A stretch of 64,000 nucleotides of DNA, from positions 339,381 through 403,380 of the forward strand of contig CAVWUA010000005.1 of assembly GCA_963758025.1 (NCBI GenBank), in the 5' to 3' direction. Below are positions 41,308 to 51,356 of this stretch, piece by piece; the first letter of the stretch is position 1; each line of letters starts with the position of its first letter. Below the pieces are notes generated by a model that did not search any database, had not been told where the DNA came from, and saw only the letters and a list, made by a program, of their open reading frames with translations. The position numbers were made by a program, and so were the translations under genes. This stretch comes from CAVWUA01 sp963758025. Lineage in GTDB: Bacteria; Planctomycetota; Planctomycetia; Isosphaerales; Isosphaeraceae.

Positions 41308-42174
41308 CTAGCCGTTCGCGGCCTGGTAGGCTTCGGTCATGAGGTTGGAGAGAAATTCGGCGTGCCGGGCAACGTCGCCCGGAAAGAGTCGGATTCGGTA
41401 ACGGCCCCATCGTTCGTCGTAGTCCATCACATCCAGGCCAGCCACTTCGAGCCGCTCTTGCGTCTCGTCGAGGCGTTGGAGACGCGGCTCCAGGCGTAAC
41501 CAATCTTTCTTGGGGCGAAAGATCACGAAGTTTTTGGGCTCTCCCTGGCGGGCCATTCCAATGTAGAACTTATTATACTTGAGTTCGAGCGTCGGGTCGA
41601 TCGTTCGCACGAATTCCACCAGTTCATCCACGATGGCCATCGTCTTCTTCGAGCCGCGTCTCTCCCAGTACGCGCGGTCGGTGGCTTCCTGAACCTCTTC
41701 GTCCTCCTCGACCATTCCGAGATTGAATTGATCGAGGACGGTTGTAAAGACGAGGCCGATCTGTTCGCCGGCCTTCAAGGCGTTCATCTGGATAGCGACG
41801 AGTGGAATGAATCCGTTGAAGAGGCTGATGACATTGAGGAAGCGGCTTGTGATGTCCTCGGCCACGATGACGGCGGTGTGATCGTACTGAGGGTAGCGCC
41901 TTCGTTCGATGTCCCAATACTCGATGGTGCGGATGACGTGGCTCTCGTCGGTCGGTCCGAGTTGGATCTCGACCTCGTACCGACGGTTTCCTTCTGCTTG
42001 CTGGAGCAGCAGGTCAAGCCGTCCCGCGCGGGGCTGGATACGTTCCTTGTCCTTGAGGATCACGTCGCCGAGTCCAAGGATTGACGGGTCCTCAGCGATG
42101 CGGTCCTGAACCCAACGTTCGGAGAACTCGGGGTGAGACTTCAGGGAGAGTTTGGAGAATTTGACGTAGGACAT
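41308..42174 (-). CDS. PD-(D/E)XK-like protein in the type I RM operon
   Basis: 288 residues. N-terminal WVQDRIAEDPSILGLGDV, then RAGRLDLLLQQ (D54) and YEVEIQLGPTDESHVIRTIEYWD with E67. This is the sheet-and-helix order of NucS-like PD-(D/E)XK proteins, but the expected lysine after the Glu is replaced by Glu (EVE), so catalysis is uncertain. The C-terminal half (KTMAIVDELVEFVRT...FVIFRPKKDWLRLEPRL) resembles DUF5655-type domains. It lies six bases after hsdS and is the fourth gene of the operon. Confidence 0.65.
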   Translation of the reverse strand: MSYVKFSKLSLKSHPEFSERWVQDRIAEDPSILGLGDVILKDKERIQPRAGRLDLLLQQAEGNRRYEVEIQLGPTDESHVIRTIEYWDIERRRYPQYDHTAVIVAEDITSRFLNVISLFNGFIPLVAIQMNALKAGEQIGLVFTTVLDQFNLGMVEEDEEVQEATDRAYWERRGSKKTMAIVDELVEFVRTIDPTLELKYNKFYIGMARQGEPKNFVIFRPKKDWLRLEPRLQRLDETQERLEVAGLDVMDYDERWGRYRIRLFPGDVARHAEFLSNLMTEAYQAANG

Positions 42175-42180
42175 GGGGCG

Positions 42181-43842
42181 TCAGGCGTTGGAGGTCACGG
42201 AGCCGTTGAGCAGGTGGGCGACGGTGGACGAGAGCAGGGACTCGGAGGCATATTCGGCCTGCTTGAGATTGACTTCAAGGGCCTCAATCTGGGCCATGAG
42301 GTCATCGACTTTGGCGACAATGCGCTTTCTGCTCCGAAAGGGGCGGCACTACTACTGGGATGGAATTCATCTTGGCTTGATTCATCTTCGGCTGCGCCGT
42401 GCCGGTCAAATAGGGCTTCAGGTCGATGGCGTTGATATACACTTCAAGGTACTTCAATAAATCCGGCGAAACTGCGTCAATGACATGAGCGTGATTATTG
42501 ACCCAATACTTCCCCTTCGCGATGAATGCGATAGGCGTGGATCGGTTCACCAGATTCGCCCCATCCTCGCCAATCAGGAGCAAGAGCTTGTCGAATAAGT
42601 AATCATCTATGCTGTCGATCACGCCCGAGGCACCGTAGTAGTCATACGGCCCCTTTCTCGTGGCGCGAAACTCCTTCGAAATGGGGACACGGTCTCCATC
42701 GCGGTTGACGACAATGTCGCCAAAGCGGGCGACTACCCAACCTTCTCTCGGCTGAAATCCATGATCTTCGGGTCGAAGACGGCTGATCGCAACGTTTCGT
42801 CTAACCACCGACCCCTTTTCGGCTTCGATCAACCGAAATAGCTCATCGGCCGGTTCATCGTCGGGATTCTGTTGGACAAGCCTTCCTTGAATCGCAAGTT
42901 GGAGGATGGCTTGGCGGAGGGGGGGATGGTGGAGGGGTGGCCGAAGAGGAGGTCGAAGTGGTCGCGGAGGCGGCGCCAGTGCTCGTCGAACTCGGCGGCG
43001 TCGCGGGCGGAGGTCAGCTTGTCGAGTGCCGACGCCACCAACCGCTCCCGCGTCTCCCGCTTCGCTTTCTGCCTCTCCTCCAACTCGTCACACAGGGCCA
43101 TCAGTTGATTTACCTTGACGACGATCCGACGCTGCTCGGCCAGGGGTGGCAATGGGAACGGGCTATTAGCGAAGTGGTCCTTCGGAACACGCTGCTGTCC
43201 GGCCGAACCGCTCATCCGTGCGACACCCTCTCGCACAAAATCGGGCGATCGCAAAAAAACTTCGACATAATCAGCGATCAAGCAATCCTCAAGAGGTCGG
43301 ATGACGTGCAATTCCGTCGTGCCGGCTCCATAGCCGTTCAACAAGCCTCGCATGACTGAGACTTTGCCATTCTGAAAACAGGGCGTAATCTTGGCGAGGG
43401 CGACATCTCCCTCAGCGAGCGGCGTAAAACCTTTCTTGATCTCACCCCATCTTCGGACCTCGGGTTCCAATCTGCCTTTGAACTTGGCTGGTATGGATGC
43501 CATCGGCAGGAACGAGACTTCGTGGTCGTCGTCGAGCTTGTTTCTTGGCGAGATTTCACCTAGAGTTTCTAGGGTTGTGTATGTCCAAGAGCGAGGAAGC
43601 GCGGGCAAGACTTCATCGCCTGTCGGCAAGTCGATAGAGGATAAATCAAGAAATGCACCCTTTCTGCTTCGCTTTCTAATCGCTTTCTCGACCAGTTGGC
43701 TTGCTGGCTCGTCATTCATATCCTGCTCCACAATCTTCCCACGAACCGCCATCTGGAATATCAGTTCGCGCAGCTGCGCCACGCCGTTCGGGGCCTCGGC
43801 CAGTACGTCAAAATGCTCGAAGAAGAGATCGGCGTGATTCAT
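42181..43842 (-). CDS. hsdS: Type I restriction specificity subunit HsdS (two frameshifts)
   Basis: About 553 residues with two target-recognition domains. TRD1 (residues ~85-270) is followed by a conserved helix (PLAEQRRIVVKVNQLMALCDELE). TRD2 lies in the next frame (GWVVARFGDIV...IPVVVPPLSEQK), followed by a second helix (KVDDLMAQIEALEVNLKQAE). The breaks are a C7 run at 42921-42927 (C8 expected, joining to LRQAILQLAIQGRLV) and an extra base near 42322-42330. The ATG at 43842 overlaps the hsdM stop (ATGA). The protein sets the bipartite DNA target of the complex. Confidence 0.85.
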
Positions 43843-45293
43843 GATTCTGAACGCTCCAGAGCTTCCCGCAACTCGTTCTTCAGCCGGTCGCGCGTCTGCT
43901 GAAGCTCGGCGAGCACCTTCTGATAATCGGCCAGCAATTCGACCGGATTGGCGTGGGCCGCTCCGCTGTCGTGGGGGTTCTTGATGTCGAGATTGTAGCC
44001 GCCGGCTTTGATCTGCTCGACCGGCACCTTCCAGGCGAATTCGTTCTCCTTGCGCTTCTTCCACCATTTTTTCTCGGGCTCGAACTCCTCGATGCGGATG
44101 GGCTTGGTCTTGTAGTACGACTTGTGGCCAGGTGGATAGGGGTGCTCGTAAAACCAGACGTGCTTTGTTGTCTCGCCCTTGGTGAAGAACAGCAGGTTGG
44201 TCTTGATGCCGGTGTAGGGACTGAACACGCCATTGGGCAGGCGGACGATGGTATGGAGGTTGCACTCGTCGAGCAGCTTTTCCTTGATGCGGGTTTTCAC
44301 GCCTTCGCCGAACAGCGTGCCATCGGGCAGGACAATCGCGGCTCGGCCGCCGTGCTTGAGCAGGTGCATGATGAGCACCAGGAACAGGTCGGCCGTTTCG
44401 CGGGTGCGGAAGGCTTTGGGAAAGTTGTTCTCGATGCCGTCCTCCTCCATGCCACCGAAGGGCGGGTTGGTGACGATCACATCGACCCGATCCTTCGGGC
44501 TGTAGTCGCGCAGAGGCCGGGCCAGCGTGTTATCGTGACGAATCGATTCGGGCACGTCGATGCCGTGCAGGAGCATGTTCGTCACGCAGAGCAGGTGCGG
44601 CAGGGGCTTCTTCTCGACGCCGAAAATCAGGGCTTGGAGGGTCTCTTCGTCCTCGGGGGTTTTCACATCCTGCTTGCGGATATGCTCGATGGCGCAGGTG
44701 AGAAAGCCGCCGGTGCCGCAGGCGGGATCGAGGACTTTCTCGCCGAGCTGGGGGTTGACCTGATCGACCATGAACTGGGTGACGGCGCGGGGGGTGTAGT
44801 ATTCCCCGGCGTTACCGGCGCTTTGCAGATCGTTGAGGATCTGCTCGTACATGTCGCCGAACAGATGGCGGTGCTTCGAGTCGTTGAAGTCGATCGACTC
44901 GTTGATCTTGTTGATCACCTGGCGGAGCAGCGTGCCGTATTTCATGTACTGGTAGGCATCCTCGAAGACGCGCCGGACGACCGCCCCGCGTCGGTCGCCG
45001 TTGCTGCCAGGTGCAAGATTCTTGAGTGTGCGGAAGAGCTTGTTGTTGACGAAATCCAGCAGCTCTTCGCCCGTCATGCCCTCGGCATCGGCCGCCCAGT
45101 TCCGCCAGCGAAACGTCTCGGGAATCGGCGAGCGGTAGTTCTCGTCCGCCAGTTCCCATTCCTGTTCCTTGTCGTCGAAGATCTTGAGGAAGAGCATCCA
45201 GACCAACTGGCCGATGCGCTGGGCGTCGCCATCGACGCCGACATCCTTCCGCATGGTGTCCTGGATCGATTTGATCGTGGTACTGAGCGACAT
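43839..45293 (-). CDS. hsdM: Type I DNA methyltransferase subunit HsdM
   Basis: 484 residues, intact. N-terminal HsdM_N helices (SIQDTMRKDVGVDGDAQRIG), SAM-binding D189-PACGTGGF, catalytic N276-PPF (N6-adenine type), then a C-terminal partner-interaction region. It pairs with HsdS to methylate the host target. It starts 20 bases after the hsdR stop. Confidence 0.95.
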   Translation of the reverse strand: MSLSTTIKSIQDTMRKDVGVDGDAQRIGQLVWMLFLKIFDDKEQEWELADENYRSPIPETFRWRNWAADAEGMTGEELLDFVNNKLFRTLKNLAPGSNGDRRGAVVRRVFEDAYQYMKYGTLLRQVINKINESIDFNDSKHRHLFGDMYEQILNDLQSAGNAGEYYTPRAVTQFMVDQVNPQLGEKVLDPACGTGGFLTCAIEHIRKQDVKTPEDEETLQALIFGVEKKPLPHLLCVTNMLLHGIDVPESIRHDNTLARPLRDYSPKDRVDVIVTNPPFGGMEEDGIENNFPKAFRTRETADLFLVLIMHLLKHGGRAAIVLPDGTLFGEGVKTRIKEKLLDECNLHTIVRLPNGVFSPYTGIKTNLLFFTKGETTKHVWFYEHPYPPGHKSYYKTKPIRIEEFEPEKKWWKKRKENEFAWKVPVEQIKAGGYNLDIKNPHDSGAAHANPVELLADYQKVLAELQQTRDRLKNELREALERSES

Positions 45294-45313
45294 GGGCGGG
45301 TCGGGTTCTCGGA

Positions 45314-47762
45314 CTAATTGCGGGGTGAGTAGAGCAGTGATTCCAGTTCCTGAACCGCGTCAAGGAACTGGTCACGGCCACCGAACATCTTGACGATCTC
45401 GACTGGCGTGCCGAGAAGGTTGATCGGTTGGACCTTGAGCACGTTCGATATCTTCGATCGGGGCCAGCCCTTCGTCGGCGTACTTTTCGAGCAGGGCGTC
45501 GAGCACGGCGCGGGCCTGTTCGCCATACCTCGCAAAATAGTCGCGTTTGCGGACTTCTTCAACCCGTTCCCGGCGAGTGAGCGGCGGTTGGTCGAAGGCG
45601 ACGTGGCAAATCAGGTCGAACGGGTCGAAGTCCTGTGCCCACTTCATCGGCCAACGCCTCGAACAGGACGCCTGTTTCTTCCAGTTCCCGGATTATGGCC
45701 TTCTTCTGATCGGCCGTTCGCCAGGTACTCAGGAAGATGTCGAGAGAGGCGAACTTGGATTGAACGGACTTCTTCGAGTAGTCCTTGAGCGATTCGGTGA
45801 TGAGCTTGCCATCCTTGCCGTAATACTGGACTCGCTCGGCCACAACCCAGACAGGGACATCGTTGACGAAGTACTTGACGCGCTTGCCGCCCCCTGTCCA
45901 TCCGTCGCCACCCGATACGGTCAAATCGTTACCGCCGCTTCCGCCACCCGAATCGTCGAGAACGGCAGATTCCTCGTCTTCGGCGTGGTCGCCGTCGTCG
46001 TCCAGTTCCTCGGGAGGAACGGGCGGATCGTCGTCTTTCGGCTCGTAGATGGAGACGGGTTTGCCATCGAAGTCGGGGTCAGCGAACAGTTCCGTAGCCT
46101 TCTTGAAGTCCATGATCGTGAAGAAATACTTGTCGTAGTCTTCGTTGATCCGGGTGCCCCGTCCGATGATCTGCTTGAACTCGGTCGGCGACTGAATGCG
46201 GCGGTCGAGCACGATGAGCTTGCACGTCTGGACATCGACGCCCGTGGACAATAACTTGCTGGTGGTGACGATCACGGGATACCGTTCATAGGGATAGGTG
46301 AACGGCTCCAACTCCGCCTTCCCTTCCTCGTTGTCCCCGGTGATCCGCATGACGTACTTGCGATTCTCGGCCACCAAATCGGCGTTCTCATTGACCAGGG
46401 CTTGCCGCATCCGTTCGGCGTGGTCAATGTCCTCGCAGAAGACGATGGTCTTGTCGTAGCGATTGGTGCCTTTGAGGAATTCGGTGATCTTCTTCGCGAC
46501 TAGCTCGGTACGTTTCTCCAGGACGAGCGAACGGTCGAAATCCTTCTGATTATAAACGCGGTCCTCGATCGTCTCGCCGTGCTTGTCCTGCTTTCCAGAT
46601 TCCGGACGCCAGCCCGAGAGATCTTTATCGAGGTCGATTCGGACGACCTTGTACGGGGCGAGGAAACCGTCGTTGATGCCCTGCTTCAACGAGTAGGTGT
46701 AAACCGGGTCGCCGAAGTACTCGATGTTCGAGATCGCCTTGGTTTCCTTGGGTGTCGCGGTCAGCCCGATCTGGGTGGCGTTGGTAAAGTAGTCGAGGAT
46801 GTCTCGCCAGGCGGAATCTTCGGCCGCGCTGCCCCGGTGGCATTCATCGATTACGACGAGGTCGAAAAAGTCGGGCGAGAACTGCTTGTAGATGTTCTTC
46901 GCCTCATCCGTGCCGGAGACGGCCTGATAGAGGCCAGGTAGATCTCATAGGACTTGTCGATCTGCCGCTTCTGAATCTTGGTCATCGCCGTTCCGAACGG
47001 CTTGAAATCGTTTGTCTTGGTCTGATCGACCAGGATATTGCGATCGGCCAAGAACAGAATGCGTTTCTTGATTCCGGCCTTCCAGAGCCGCCAGATGATT
47101 TGAAACGCGGTGTAGGTCTTGCCCGTGCCGGTCGCCATGACGAGCAGGATCCGGTTCTGGCCGCTCGCAATGGCTTCGATCGTCCGGTTGATCGCGTTCA
47201 ACTGGTAGTAGCGTGGGGTGCGTCCGCTGCCGTCGTCGTGGTAATCCTGCGAGACGATCGATTGCTCGTCCTGCTCGATCCCCTTCCACTGGCAATAACG
47301 CTCCCAGAGTTCGATAGGCGATGGGAAGGCATCCAGGGAGAATTCCTGCTCGACTTTGGGGTAAGTCCCCGTGAAGTCATGTAACAGAAAGCCGTCGCCG
47401 TTGGAACTGAAAGCGAAGGGTAAATCCAGTGCCGATTTATCCGAGTAACCGAGGGCCTGCTGCATTCCCGCGCCGATGCTGTGCTTATTGTCCTTGGCTT
47501 CGATGACAGCCAACGGGATATTCGGCTTGAAAAACAACAGATAATCTGCAAATTTTGCTTCACCGCGTTTCACCGTTTTTCCACGGACGATCACTCGCCC
47601 CTTGGTGAAGTAGAATTGCTCGCGTATCTGTGAATGGACATCCCAACCCGCCGACGCGATGGCTGGCGTGATGAACTTGGTGCAAATGTCTCGTTCGCTC
47701 AGAGATTTCTTATCGAGGGCCTCTATGGGCGGGTCTTCCCGGAGATCGTCAGGTTGCGTCAT
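45314..47762 (-). CDS. hsdR: Type I restriction subunit HsdR (three frameshifts)
   Basis: About 815 residues when shifts near 46930-46936 (missing base), 45634-45637 and 45440-45446 (extra bases) are corrected. The N-terminal nuclease has D73 and E88-A-K90 (FADYLLFFKPNIPLAVIEAKD) plus a Q-x-x-x-Y motif (QQALGY). Helicase motifs: Walker A MATGTGKT (~209-216), then DECHRG and ATPKETK in the second frame, and GRGTRI. The C-terminal part (FDPFDLICHVAFDQPPLTRRER, then VLKVQPINLLGTP) resumes in further frames. First gene of the hsdR-hsdM-hsdS-nuclease operon. Confidence 0.88.
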
Positions 47763-47900
47763 CGCGGCAATAGCTCCTCAGTCCATGCCTTCCAACAGAT
47801 CCAAGAAAGCAATGTCACGTCCGCCGAGCCAGCGAACGCCATCAATGCACCGTAATACCTATTCGTACAATGGAACCGGGCGAGGCGACGAACGATTGAT

Positions 47901-47928
47901 TTTACAGCCTCCACAATGAGGCTACAAT
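47901..47928 (+). promoter_or_regulatory. Candidate promoter for the HNH gene at 48078
   Basis: TTTACA (47901-47906), a 16-base spacer, and TACAAT (47923-47928). It lies in the AT-richer 315-base gap between the divergent hsdR and HNH genes. I see no other gene in that gap. Confidence 0.5.
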
Positions 47929-48077
47929 GGGTAGGACTAATGATGCTTGGTTGCACGCTCGGAAGCCCTCTGATTATCTGGAAAAGACCCTGATTCTGTG
48001 AAGAATGGCCACTTCCTCATTCTCCGAGACAAAGGTAAACGACAACAGGAATTGGTTGAACGAGAGGAAAAGTAGAG

Positions 48078-48956
48078 ATGAGAAGACTTCTTCGGGTCGA
48101 AGAAAAAGCCACGATCGATGATGACATCGACGACACGGTATTTCACCGGATGGCTCACACACTTCGACTGGCCCCAAAGGTGAAATGTCAGTTCAAGAAG
48201 TGTCGGGCCGATGCGATTGGATATTCCGTACCGATCGTGGTTGGCAGTTCCGCACAAAATTGGCCAGCGGGCATGAACAGCGTCGAGGTAGTAAGCGACG
48301 ATGGCGAAGATTATCGGGATTCGTCAAGATATGTACGAGTAAAACTTAGAGACGAACGCATCTTAAGATACACAAATGATTACTACTGCTCGGTCCAGAG
48401 GCAATATCTATATCCCGTTGACAAGGCTGCTTTGGCTCAACTTCGGCGATTAGCAAGAACAGGCAAGCAGAGAGTTGATATCCACGGAGGTTCTGTCTCC
48501 AGTTGGCTCAGCTTTCTTCCTTCGTTTCGGAAGGATGAGCAACACGCTAAACCATGCCAACTGATCATTGACCAAACTTTATCGTTCGGAAGCACGAAGG
48601 GACGTACCTACTGGGTTTACAAGGACGTGGTTTATTCGACAACCCTTGATATTTCCTCTGCTGAGGTTGAAGCCCTGATAGTTGAGTCGGAGAATAGAGT
48701 CAGGTCGAGGATCAAGAAAGCTGTAATCCGTCAACAGAGCAGCAACGTTGAATCGAACAAGCGTGAGCCGATTCCAGACGACGTGAAAATCTTCGTCTGG
48801 CAGCGCGACGGTGGAAAGTGTGTGAAGTGTGGAAGCAATCGGAATTTGGAGTTCGATCATATCATCCCGTTTTCCATGGGTGGGTCGAATTCCGCCCGGA
48901 ACCTTCAACTCTTGTGTGAGACGTGCAACCGATCCAAGGGTGGCGAACTGGTATAA
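48078..48956 (+). CDS. HNH endonuclease with novel N-terminal domain, low GC
   Basis: 292 residues. The C-terminal HNH domain is clear: CVKCGSNRNLEFDHIIPFSMGGSNSARNLQLLCETCNRSKG. The first ~235 residues are unfamiliar, with VKCQFKKCRADAIGY near residue 40 and QLIIDQTLSFGSTKGRTYWV around 170. Base composition is visibly more AT-rich than its neighbours, and it reads opposite to almost everything else in the element, both suggesting separate acquisition. GAGG lies about 11 bases before the ATG at 48078. Possibly a restriction enzyme; its substrate is unknown. Confidence 0.7.
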   Translation: MRRLLRVEEKATIDDDIDDTVFHRMAHTLRLAPKVKCQFKKCRADAIGYSVPIVVGSSAQNWPAGMNSVEVVSDDGEDYRDSSRYVRVKLRDERILRYTNDYYCSVQRQYLYPVDKAALAQLRRLARTGKQRVDIHGGSVSSWLSFLPSFRKDEQHAKPCQLIIDQTLSFGSTKGRTYWVYKDVVYSTTLDISSAEVEALIVESENRVRSRIKKAVIRQQSSNVESNKREPIPDDVKIFVWQRDGGKCVKCGSNRNLEFDHIIPFSMGGSNSARNLQLLCETCNRSKGGELV

Positions 48957-49112
48957 CAATACTCTGTCCTGTGGCCGCTTCCCCGTCAGGGGGTTGCGGC
49001 TCCTTCTGGTAGCCCCTAAGGGGCTTCTGGGATGGTAGGCACGGGTGCCTACAGTATCGGTAGCGAATTGCCTACAGCACTGTAGGCACTGACGCCTACA
49101 GTGACATGAGCA
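48957..49112. repeat. GTAGGC/GCCTAC palindrome cluster, candidate origin
   Basis: After AGCCCC-TA-GGGGCT (around 49013) come five GTAGGC or GCCTAC units in 70 bases: 49036, 49047, 49071, 49082 and 49094. The last pair forms the 10-bp perfect hairpin CACTGTAGGC-ACTGAC-GCCTACAGTG (49078-49103). The cluster lies between the end of the replication operon and the HNH gene, which converge on it. It could be an iteron-type origin or a multi-hairpin terminator; no T-run favours the former. Confidence 0.5.
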
Positions 49113-49451
49113 TCATTCCATTGGATACGGGAAAACCCGGTAGATTGAAGGGCCTTGATTTAAGCCGCCGCGTCGGACGACCTGGAGCATCTTCCGTCGC
49201 TCCAGGTTCCCAACAGCCCGCGAAGCGGTTTGGCGATCGATCCCAGCCCGACGAGCGATATCGTTGAGCGAGGCTCGGGCCGTGCCATCGGGTTTCGTAT
49301 CGCGATAGAGGATGAGCCAGACAGCCAACTCGGACCGGGCAAGACCAGCCATTCCGCCATCGACGAAGGCGTTCAGCACCTCGAATCGGAGTTTCGATTT
49401 CCGCTTCTGTGTACTACGCTTGCGGCTCTGCCCCGCTTCGTCTGAGTTCAA
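49113..49451 (-). CDS. Winged-helix DNA-binding protein of the replication operon
   Basis: 112 residues, basic. KLRFEVLNAFVDGGMAGLARSELAVWLILYRDT, then the recognition part LNDIARRAGIDRQTASRAVGNLERRKMLQVVRRGG, a MarR/replication-protein-like winged helix. The TTG start at 49451 overlaps the stop of the DnaB-like gene (TTGA), so it is the last coupled gene of the operon. Just past its stop lies the GTAGGC cluster, its possible target. Confidence 0.6.
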   Translation of the reverse strand: MNSDEAGQSRKRSTQKRKSKLRFEVLNAFVDGGMAGLARSELAVWLILYRDTKPDGTARASLNDIARRAGIDRQTASRAVGNLERRKMLQVVRRGGLNQGPSIYRVFPYPME

Positions 49452-50382
49452 TAGACTTCCTCATCGTCGCCCGGTCGGGTTCGTTCCCAAGCGGCCTGGA
49501 GCGCCGCCTGGAGTTTTCCGGCGGTGGGATGATTTGTCGCGCCAGGGTCGGCGGGGGTAAAGCGCTGGTGTGGCCGGTCGAAGTACAAAGCAAGATCACG
49601 CGTTTCTCCGTGCCGGCTCTTCAGGTGCCGGAGCATGACATCGGTGGGTTCGCCGTCGTCGGTGGGGGTGAGGATGAAGGCGTCGTCAGCGCCGTATTCG
49701 AGTTCTGAGGTTTCTCGGAAGCTTGCCAGGCTCAGAGCTTCGCCACTGTAGCTCGACCGTCCCTTCGAGTCCTTCGAACGCGCCAATGCGGCAACGACGA
49801 TGAGGGCAACCCCCGCATCGGCGAATTGCCGGAGATAGCCCATCGTGGCATCAACCGCCCCTCGCCGGTCCCCGTGCTCGCCGGATGATCCGATTCGCTG
49901 GATATAGTCGATCACGAGAAGGGAGGCGTCGAAGTCGTCAGCCGACGCGGCGATATTCTCCAGATTGAATGGCGGTCGGACGAAGCCGATTCGTTCGCTC
50001 AGTCGCTCCAGGGACGCCAAACCTCGCTCGACACGTTTTGCGTGATCATTCCTGAGTCGGCGGTATCGGATCGTCGTCAAGTCGATGCCGGAAAGCCGGG
50101 CGAGTTGGCGGTCGAGCAATGTGGAAGAGGACATCTCGACGTTGCATACGAGAGCCCGGAGCGATGCTGTCCGCTCCACGCTTCACAAACGAGTTGCATG
50201 ACAAATGCGGTCTTTCCCTGTCCCGGTGCCCCACCAAGTAAGGTTACAAGCCCCGGCCCAACTTCAAGCCGACCGAGTTCGCCGTCTCCGACCGAGTACA
50301 GAGTCGGCGGTTCTCCGCTCAGAACATTGTCTCGCCAGCCGTCGAGCAAATCGGAGACGGGTTGATAACGTGCCTCGCTCAT
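49448..50382 (-). CDS. DnaB/RecA-like ATPase, replication helicase type (one frameshift)
   Basis: About 311 residues if one base is missing near 50176-50182. Walker A at residues 50-58 (GGAPGQGKT), then in the next frame ALVCNVEMSSSTLLDRQLARLSGI, Walker B-type ASLLVIDYIQRIG, and VALIVVAALARSKD...ELEYGADDAFILT, as in the RecA core of DnaB. The N-terminal DnaB domain is absent, so it is short for a replicative helicase. The ATG at 50382 overlaps the primase stop (ATGA). Confidence 0.75.
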
Positions 50383-51356
50383 GAGGTTTCCTCTTCGTTT
50401 TGCTGTCGTACATGAGCCAGTCCGCAGTCGATCGCCCGGTGTGCCTCGCCGGGGGTGAGCCCTGAATCGAGAGCCGCATCGGTGAGCAGAGCGTGAGCCA
50501 GTTCGGAGGGGCATCCGAATTCCGCAAGGTTGGCGGCGGCGCGGAAGACTCGAACTTCCCTCTCGCCGTCAGGAGCCCCTTCACGGATGAGGTCGAGGGT
50601 GAGCGCCTGGAGCTTCGTCTTCCGTTCGCTGTCTGTCTTGATCCAACGACAAGCAGTTTGTTCGACCGCTCGGCGAGCGCGGCTCCAATCGTCGGCCGCT
50701 TGCGGGCAGCGTTCTGGACCGGTCGGGATGTCGAAGGGCTCAGGATGCCGGGCGAGGGAGACGATAGCTTCGGGTTTCAGGTGCGTGAGTTCATCGAGGG
50801 AGAGCCGCCGCTTGTAAAGTCCGGTCTTCGGGTGACGAGAGTTCGGAGCGCGAAAGAGTCGCGTCTTCGAGTAGATCGCGGGGTCAACCACCACCCCGGC
50901 CGATTCCGCCAGTTCGAGGCAAAACCGCTTGGCGATGGCGTGAAAGCTTGTCGAGGGCTCGGGGTGCCATGTGGCCGGGATTCCGACATGCACTCCCTTC
51001 CCGCCGCTCAAAAAGATCAGAAGGTGGTCTTCGTCAAGGTTGCGATAGCGGTCGAGCACTGTACCGCAAAGCCGCCTAGTATCACTCAGGGCGGCCGGCA
51101 AATCGTCGGGACGGTCGATGTCCCAGTAAATCCATTCAGCCCCACACGGGCCACTGTAGCCCCGTTCCGAGCCTTCACATTCGAAGTGATCCCGGAATGT
51201 GCTCGGAAATTGGAAGTGGGTTAGGAACGACTCGCGTTCAAGGTCGGCTCGGGAGTCGCACTCTGCATATCCGCAGAACGCGGCGGCATGGATAATGAGC
51301 CGCCGCGTCCCGGCCCGGTGCCCCACGACGCGAAGTCCATAGGGCGTCAGGGTCAT
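50379..51356 (-). CDS. Archaeo-eukaryotic-type primase (AEP)
   Basis: 325 residues, intact. EWIYWDIDRPDD holds the metal-binding D79-x-D81 pair, LIFLSGGKGVHVGIP holds the S-x-H motif (H123), and VVVDPAIYSKTRLFRAPNSRHPKTGLYK is the third catalytic region with basic residues. A helical C-terminal tail follows. Primases of this type are typical of plasmids, phages and islands. ATGA overlaps join it to the gene on each side. Confidence 0.85.
   Translation of the reverse strand: MTLTPYGLRVVGHRAGTRRLIIHAAAFCGYAECDSRADLERESFLTHFQFPSTFRDHFECEGSERGYSGPCGAEWIYWDIDRPDDLPAALSDTRRLCGTVLDRYRNLDEDHLLIFLSGGKGVHVGIPATWHPEPSTSFHAIAKRFCLELAESAGVVVDPAIYSKTRLFRAPNSRHPKTGLYKRRLSLDELTHLKPEAIVSLARHPEPFDIPTGPERCPQAADDWSRARRAVEQTACRWIKTDSERKTKLQALTLDLIREGAPDGEREVRVFRAAANLAEFGCPSELAHALLTDAALDSGLTPGEAHRAIDCGLAHVRQQNEEETS

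Noticed and set aside
48957..49112. CRISPR array
   Set aside because: The repeats are short palindromes in mixed orientation with irregular, very short spacers and no cas genes.
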